Shown here in pieces: positions 59,332 to 64,000 of a DNA stretch of 64,000 nucleotides. The stretch comes from Aquabacter cavernae (lineage in GTDB: Bacteria; Pseudomonadota; Alphaproteobacteria; Rhizobiales; Xanthobacteraceae): contig NZ_RWKV01000016.1 of the NCBI RefSeq assembly GCF_003993795.1, positions 186,001 to 250,000 of the forward strand. Direction: 5' to 3'. Below the pieces are notes generated by a model. The model was not told the origin of the DNA. It searched no databases and saw nothing but the letters and a program-made list of their open reading frames with translations. The position numbers were made by a program, and so were the translations under genes. Position 1 is the first letter of the stretch, and every line of letters starts with the position of its first letter.

Positions 59332-60921
59332 TCAGTGCTTGAAGTGGCGCACGCCGGTGAACACCATGGCGAGGCCCGCCGCGTCGGCGGCCGCGATCAC
59401 CTCATGGTCGCGCATGGAGCCGCCCGGCTGGATCACCGCCGTCGCTCCCGCCTCCACAGCCGCCAGCAGGCCGTCGGCGAAGGGGAAGAAGGCGTCGGAC
59501 GCCACCACGGAGCCGTTGGTGAGCGGCTCGGAGAGGCCCGCCGCCTCGGCGGCGTCCATGGCCTTGCGGGCGGCGATGCGGGCGCTGTCCACCCGGCTCA
59601 TCTGCCCCGCGCCCACGCCCACGGTGGCAAGGTCACGCGCATAGACGATGGTGTTGGACTTCACATGCTTCGCCACGCGGAAGGCGAAGCGCATGTCCGC
59701 CAGTTCGCGATCGCTGGGCGCGCGCTTGGTCACCACCTTCAGCTGCATCTCGTCCACGCTGGCCGCATCGCGGGACTGCACCAGCAGGCCCCCGGCGACG
59801 CTGCGGATATTGAGGCCCGGCGCCTTGGGATCGGGCAGGCCGCCGGTGAGCAGGAGGCGCAGATTCTTCTTCGCGGCGATGATGGCGATGGCCTCCTCGC
59901 TGGCGTCCGGGGCGATGATCACCTCGGTGAAGATCTCCGTCATGGCCCGCGCCGCTTCGGCATCCAGCAGGCGGTTCACGGCGATGATGCCGCCGAAGGC
60001 CGAGACGGGGTCGCAGGCCAGCGCCTTCTTGTAGGCCTCTTCCAGCGAGCCCCCCTCGGCCACGCCGCAGGGATTGGCATGCTTCACGATCACCACGGCG
60101 GCGGTGCGCGCCGGGGCGAACTCAGCCACGCACTCGAAGGCGGCGTCCGTGTCGTTGATGTTGTTGAAGGAGAGCTGCTTGCCCTGCACCTGCCGGGCGG
60201 TGGAGACACCCGCGCGCTGTTCCGAGGTGGTGTAGAAGGCCGCCGTCTGGTGCGGGTTCTCGCCGTAGCGCAGTTCTTCCTGCAGCTTGCCCCCCACGGC
60301 GCGGTAGGCGGGCGCGGTCAGCTTCAGCTGGTCGGCGAACCAATTGGAGATGGCCGCGTCATAGGCGGCGGTGCGGGCATAGGCGGTCTGGGCGAGGCGG
60401 CGGCGCAGCGCGCCCGTGGTGCCGCCATGCAGCTCGATGTCGTGGATCACCGCGTCATAATCTGCCGTGTCCACCACAACGGCCACGTCGTGATGGTTCT
60501 TGGCCGCGCCCCGGATCATGGAGGGGCCGCCAATGTCGATATTCTCGATGGCGGTCTCGAAATCAGCGCCGCGCGCGATGGTGGCCTCGAACGGATAGAG
60601 GTTCACCACCACCAGATCGATGGGGACGATGCCGTGCTCGGCCATGGAGGCCTGGTGGCCCGCATCGGCGCGGATGGCGAGGATGCCACCATGTACCTTG
60701 GGGTGCAGCGTCTTCACGCGCCCGTCCATCATCTCGGGAAAGCCGGTCAGCTCGGACACGTCCATCACGTCGAGGCCGGCCTCGGCGATCGCCTTCGCGG
60801 TGCCGCCCGTGGAAATGAGCTGCACGCCATGGCGCACCAGCGCCTGCGCGAAGGGAATGAGGCCGCTCTTGTCGGACACCGAGATCAGGGCACGGGTGAC
60901 AGGACGGACATCGACGGGCAT
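59332..60921 (-). CDS. purH: bifunctional AICAR formyltransferase/IMP cyclohydrolase
   Basis: Catalyses the last two steps to IMP. The 529-residue protein has the IMP cyclohydrolase domain first ([40 protein letters not shown]) and the transformylase after about residue 200 ([41 protein letters not shown]). The ATG at 60921 follows GAGGAG by nine bases. It is the middle gene of a minus-strand run from rsmB to the Pat-like gene. Confidence 0.97.
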   Translation of the reverse strand: MPVDVRPVTRALISVSDKSGLIPFAQALVRHGVQLISTGGTAKAIAEAGLDVMDVSELTGFPEMMDGRVKTLHPKVHGGILAIRADAGHQASMAEHGIVPIDLVVVNLYPFEATIARGADFETAIENIDIGGPSMIRGAAKNHHDVAVVVDTADYDAVIHDIELHGGTTGALRRRLAQTAYARTAAYDAAISNWFADQLKLTAPAYRAVGGKLQEELRYGENPHQTAAFYTTSEQRAGVSTARQVQGKQLSFNNINDTDAAFECVAEFAPARTAAVVIVKHANPCGVAEGGSLEEAYKKALACDPVSAFGGIIAVNRLLDAEAARAMTEIFTEVIIAPDASEEAIAIIAAKKNLRLLLTGGLPDPKAPGLNIRSVAGGLLVQSRDAASVDEMQLKVVTKRAPSDRELADMRFAFRVAKHVKSNTIVYARDLATVGVGAGQMSRVDSARIAARKAMDAAEAAGLSEPLTNGSVVASDAFFPFADGLLAAVEAGATAVIQPGGSMRDHEVIAAADAAGLAMVFTGVRHFKH

Positions 60922-60975
60922 CGGGCTGAACTCCTCAAAAAGGCTGGCCCGGCCTATCACGGCGCGCGGCGCGCG

Positions 60976-62724
60976 TCACCCGGCGCGGCGCGCGCTCCGC
61001 CCATGCCCCGGGCGCGGCTCTTCGCTGTCGCGGGTGCGCACCAGCGTCCAGAGGAGTCGCGGGGCCTCGGGGAGCGCGGCCGTCACGGACAGCTGGAGCG
61101 TGCGGCGCGGCCCGTCCGGGGCGGCGAGATAGACGCTCTCCTCAATCTGCACCGTCTGGCCGGGAGCGACGAACGCCCAGGTCTCCCCGCCCGGCACCAA
61201 GATGAGCATGGTGGAGGGATCGTCCAGCCGCTCCACCTCGATGGCGGGGTGCAGGTGGAAGCGGGCCGTATAATTCACTTTCTGCAGCGTCTCCCGGCCG
61301 GGCGCGGGGGAGAACAGGTCTTCCCCGTCCAGCCGCGCACCGTCCGGCGCGAGCCGCCAGGAGCGCTGGTGCAGCACGCCGAAGGGCTCGGCATAGCCAT
61401 CCTGCCGCGCGCGCACCAGGATGGCGCCGTCCCGCCCGCCCCGTTGCACGCTCACCTGTCGCGGGCCGGAGACGATGGGCGTGCCCACCGCCTTGGAGAG
61501 CCGCCCTGCCTGGAGGAAGCGGCAGGAGGAGGTTTCGCCCACCACCACCGTGGAATGGGCGGCCGTCGCCCGCGCCGCCTGCCGCCAGCGGTCGCGGTTC
61601 ACATCCGTCATGCCGCAATTGACGATGATGCGGTGCCGGCCGCTGGACATCTCGAAGGCGAGGCAGGAGGCATGGGCCTCCCCCGAAACGGAAAGCGGCG
61701 GGGGCGTGCCGGTATCGGCGATTACCACCGTGCCCTTGGCCTCCAGGCGCTGGAAACCCGCATGGGGGGCATTGGCCACGGGCGCGCCGCGCGCATCGTC
61801 ATAGGCGAGGATGGTGGCGAGCTGGTCCGCCGCCGTATGGCTCATGCCGTGGAACAGCGCGAAGGCGCCGTCGCCGTGCCGGAAGAAGCGCAGCATGGGC
61901 ATCATGCGGTCGATGGCGTTCATGAGCGCGGGCGGCGCGGGCTGGTTGCGCGCGGCATAGGCATGGCGCAGCGGCAGCAGGTCGAGCAGCAGCGCGATCA
62001 GCATGCCGGGGCTGCGGCTCAGCGGCCCGCCATCGGGCAGGATCTGCCGGTCCAATTCCTCCACGAGGCGCTTCTGGGCGGCCCGCAGCAGGCGCGACTG
62101 GTCGGACATGCACAGGCCCGCAAAGACCAGCGCCACCAAAGCGAGAAGGCGCGGATAGCCGTCCGGCGCGTCCGACACCGCCCGGCGCAGCGCGCGCACC
62201 TGCCGGGCCAGGGAGCGCATGAAGCGCTTGTAGAAATCGTGGTCGGCGTCCTGGAGCACGAAGGGCGCCTGGGTGAGCCAGGAGATGATGCGCCGGGCCG
62301 ACACGTCCGAGCGCGCCGCCACCTGCCGCGCCACGCCGGGATCGCGCATCCAGTCGCCCACCAAGGCGCGGGCATTGGCGCGGGCGATGGTGGTGCCCGC
62401 CGCGCGCATGTGGCGCAGCCAGCCGAAGCCGTGCAGCACCTCGGCCCATTCCTCGGAGGGCGGCTCCAGCTCGAAGGGGCTCTTGCCCTCCAGCATGGCG
62501 ATCTTGCCCGCGAAGGCGAACCGCCCCGCATAGATCTCGCTCGCGCGGGTGGGATCGCCGGTGCGCAGATCCTGGGGGGCGATGACCAGCCGCTCGGGCA
62601 CCGGGACGGTGACATTGCCGAGCGTGAGCGGCGGGGCGGGCGTGCGGGAGAGCAGCGAACGCAAAGAGCGCCCCGCGAGAAAGGCCGCGAGGCGCAAGCG
62701 TTCTGCCATGGCTCCCCGGGTCAT
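60976..62724 (-). CDS. heparinase II/III-family protein
   Basis: 582-residue protein with an alpha-helical N-terminal toroid (about 60-330) and a C-terminal beta-rich heparinase II/III-like domain with GDGAFALFHGMSHTAADQLATIL, NCGMTDVNRDRWRQAARATAAHSTVVV and VNYTARFHLHPAIEV. Homologues next to rsmB and purH are common in Hyphomicrobiales and are thought to act on an envelope or extracellular polysaccharide. The substrate is unknown. The start is ATG 62724 (or 62709), 17 bases after the rsmB stop. Confidence 0.85.
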   Translation of the reverse strand: MTRGAMAERLRLAAFLAGRSLRSLLSRTPAPPLTLGNVTVPVPERLVIAPQDLRTGDPTRASEIYAGRFAFAGKIAMLEGKSPFELEPPSEEWAEVLHGFGWLRHMRAAGTTIARANARALVGDWMRDPGVARQVAARSDVSARRIISWLTQAPFVLQDADHDFYKRFMRSLARQVRALRRAVSDAPDGYPRLLALVALVFAGLCMSDQSRLLRAAQKRLVEELDRQILPDGGPLSRSPGMLIALLLDLLPLRHAYAARNQPAPPALMNAIDRMMPMLRFFRHGDGAFALFHGMSHTAADQLATILAYDDARGAPVANAPHAGFQRLEAKGTVVIADTGTPPPLSVSGEAHASCLAFEMSSGRHRIIVNCGMTDVNRDRWRQAARATAAHSTVVVGETSSCRFLQAGRLSKAVGTPIVSGPRQVSVQRGGRDGAILVRARQDGYAEPFGVLHQRSWRLAPDGARLDGEDLFSPAPGRETLQKVNYTARFHLHPAIEVERLDDPSTMLILVPGGETWAFVAPGQTVQIEESVYLAAPDGPRRTLQLSVTAALPEAPRLLWTLVRTRDSEEPRPGHGRSARRAG

Positions 62725-62740
62725 TCCGAGTTGACCGCCC

Positions 62741-64000
62741 TCAATTGCGTTTGCGCAGGCGGGCCGCGAAGAAGCCATCCAGGCCGGACCGTTCCGGCTC
62801 CCCACGCACCCAGTCACAGGGCAGAGTGCGCAAATCACCTTGAGGAGTGATGAACGCCGCAAGCGCGGCATCATCTTTCTCACCGAGCGGCAGGCGTTCC
62901 ATGTCGGAATTGCGCGCCAGCAGGGCCTCTATTTGCCCTTCGCCCTCCTCCGGCTCCAGGGAGCAGGTGGAATAGACCAGGGTGCCGCCGGGCCGCAGCA
63001 GGCTCACCGCCCGGTCCAGCAGACGCGCCTGGAGGAGCGTGAGCGAGGCGATGTCGCCCGGCCCCTTGGTCCAGGCGATGTCGGGATGGCGCCGCAGCGT
63101 GCCGGTGGCCGAGCAGGGCGCGTCCAGCAACACCGCGTCGAACGGGCCGCCATCGTACAGCGTGGCATCCGCCTCAGCCACCTCGGCGGTCAGCCTCAGG
63201 CGGACCAGATTCTCCCTCAGCCGCCGCAGGCGCGGGCCGGAGCGGTCCACCGCCACCACAGCGGCCCCGGCCTGCGCGAGCTGAGCGGTCTTTCCGCCCG
63301 GCGCCGCGCACAGGTCCGCTACCCTCAGGCACCGCACATCGCCCAACAGCCGGGCGGGCAGCGCGGCGGCCGCATCCTGCACCCACCAGTCGCCGTCGTC
63401 GAAGCCCGGCAGCGCACGCACTTGCCCTGCTTCCAGAATGCGGACGCTGCCGGTGGGCAGCACTTCGCCCGAGAGGCGTTGCGCCCAGCCTTCGGGATCA
63501 CTCTTCACCGTCACGTCCAGGGCCGGCTGGTGCGCATTGGCGGCGGCGATGGCGCGGGCCTTCTCCTCCCCATAAGCGGCGATCCAGCGCGCGCGCAGCC
63601 AGTCGGGCGTGTCGGTGAGGAAGGGGTCGAGGGCGGCGAGGCGCTCCTTCCCTTCCCGCGCGAGGCGGCGCAGCACCGCATTCACCAGCCCGGCGAAGCC
63701 GCCCGTGGTGCGGTCATGGCGGGCGATCTCCACGCTGAGGCCCACGGCGGCATGGTCCGGCACGTCCATGAACAGGATCTGCGCGCCACCCGCCAGCAGC
63801 AAAGCCTCCAGCTTGGGGGCCGACTTGGGCAGGCCACGCTCCAGGAGCTGCCCGATCACCGCGCGCAGCGAGCCGAGGCGCCGCAAGGCTGTGGCGAGGA
63901 TGTTGAAGGCCAGCGCCCGGTCCCGAGGCTCCAGGCCCGGCACGTCCTGCAACGCCTCGTCGAGGGGCACGCCCCCGCGCAGCACGCGGTCAAGCGCATC
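62741..64000 (-). CDS. rsmB: 16S rRNA (cytosine-967-C5)-methyltransferase, N-terminus outside window
   Basis: RNA m5C methyltransferase of the RsmB/Fmu family. The frame is open to the right edge (first visible residues DALDRVLRGG), so the true start lies beyond it. An N-terminal NusB-like domain (through about GFAGLVNAVLRRLAREG) precedes the SAM domain with DLCAAPGGKTAQLAQAG, the catalytic-base motif DAPCSATGTLRRHPDIAW and the release Cys in YSTCSLEPEE. It heads the run rsmB, heparinase-like, purH. Confidence 0.94.
   Translation of the reverse strand, partial: DALDRVLRGGVPLDEALQDVPGLEPRDRALAFNILATALRRLGSLRAVIGQLLERGLPKSAPKLEALLLAGGAQILFMDVPDHAAVGLSVEIARHDRTTGGFAGLVNAVLRRLAREGKERLAALDPFLTDTPDWLRARWIAAYGEEKARAIAAANAHQPALDVTVKSDPEGWAQRLSGEVLPTGSVRILEAGQVRALPGFDDGDWWVQDAAAALPARLLGDVRCLRVADLCAAPGGKTAQLAQAGAAVVAVDRSGPRLRRLRENLVRLRLTAEVAEADATLYDGGPFDAVLLDAPCSATGTLRRHPDIAWTKGPGDIASLTLLQARLLDRAVSLLRPGGTLVYSTCSLEPEEGEGQIEALLARNSDMERLPLGEKDDAALAAFITPQGDLRTLPCDWVRGEPERSGLDGFFAARLRKRN

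Noticed and set aside
59335..62850. Plus-strand open frame of 1171 codons
   Set aside because: It lies antisense to purH and the heparinase-like gene, has Gly/Ala/Arg/His-rich composition typical of shadow frames in GC-rich DNA, and shows no domain.

Overview
The window is high-GC (roughly 70% by eye) chromosomal DNA of an alphaproteobacterium. The gene set points to the order Hyphomicrobiales (Rhizobiales), most likely a Xanthobacteraceae-type genome: an IalB-family protein, DUF3422, an extensin-like lipoprotein, system I cytochrome c maturation, a glnK-amtB pair, and the dapF-mtaB-ftsY and lspA-M16-M16 clusters. The order is inferred with fair confidence; the family is a guess. Almost everything is core housekeeping DNA. 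I see no prophage, transposase, CRISPR array or plasmid gene.

Layout. 1-8.9 kb: an acyl-CoA dehydrogenase cut by the left edge, tsaC plus a GNAT acetyltransferase, tag, a lower-GC islet with two overlapping tiny membrane-protein genes, ygfZ, a dihydroorotase-type amidohydrolase with a changed metal motif, a Tat-exported amine-oxidase-like flavoprotein and ispA. 9-12 kb: mtgA and yciB, then ccmC-ccmD-ccmG in overlapping order without ccmAB. 12-24.6 kb: a DUF6152/DUF6644-like pair, a small glycine-rich secreted protein, DUF3422, an alpha/beta hydrolase coupled to a two-DTG pepsin-like exported protein, an MBL hydrolase, DUF1232, a quinone-oxidoreductase-like enzyme, IalB-like, rlmN, an isomerase of the DsbA fold, a PAP2 phosphatase and argG. 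24.6-32.8 kb: the dapF-mtaB-ftsY operon, an exported GyrI-like protein, thpR, tam, a UbiH-family hydroxylase and tesB. 33-35 kb: glnK-amtB behind a probable sigma-54 promoter. 35-43.4 kb: ileS-lspA, a secreted BamF-like candidate, two M16 peptidase-like proteins and a lipoprotein. 43.4-48.5 kb: the glycine cleavage operon gcvT-gcvH-gcvPA-gcvPB behind a tandem glycine riboswitch. 48.5-64 kb: an EamA transporter, an extensin-like lipoprotein, tRNA-Val(GAC), a 960-residue sedolisin (S53)-DUF4114 fusion, an SDR, an IsdG-like heme monooxygenase next to hemH, a Pat-type ligase/acetyltransferase, purH, a heparinase-like protein and rsmB, which runs off the right edge.

How the genes work together. 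The clearest units are the gcv operon with its riboswitch (glycine breakdown into one-carbon units), glnK-amtB (nitrogen-controlled ammonium uptake), ccmCDG (heme handling for c-type cytochromes), dapF-mtaB-ftsY (lysine/peptidoglycan precursor, tRNA modification, membrane targeting), and the IsdG-like/hemH pair (heme breakdown beside heme synthesis). Several convergent gene pairs are separated by perfect GC-rich hairpins that probably terminate transcription in both directions.

The best candidates for something undescribed are the sedolisin-DUF4114 protein that appears built for type I secretion, the bacterial protein with two pepsin-spaced DTG motifs, the octapeptide-encoding tandem repeat that abuts the ribosome site of the Pat-like gene, the paired REP-like element inside the gcv operon, and the overlapping micro-membrane-protein genes at 3.9-4.2 kb.
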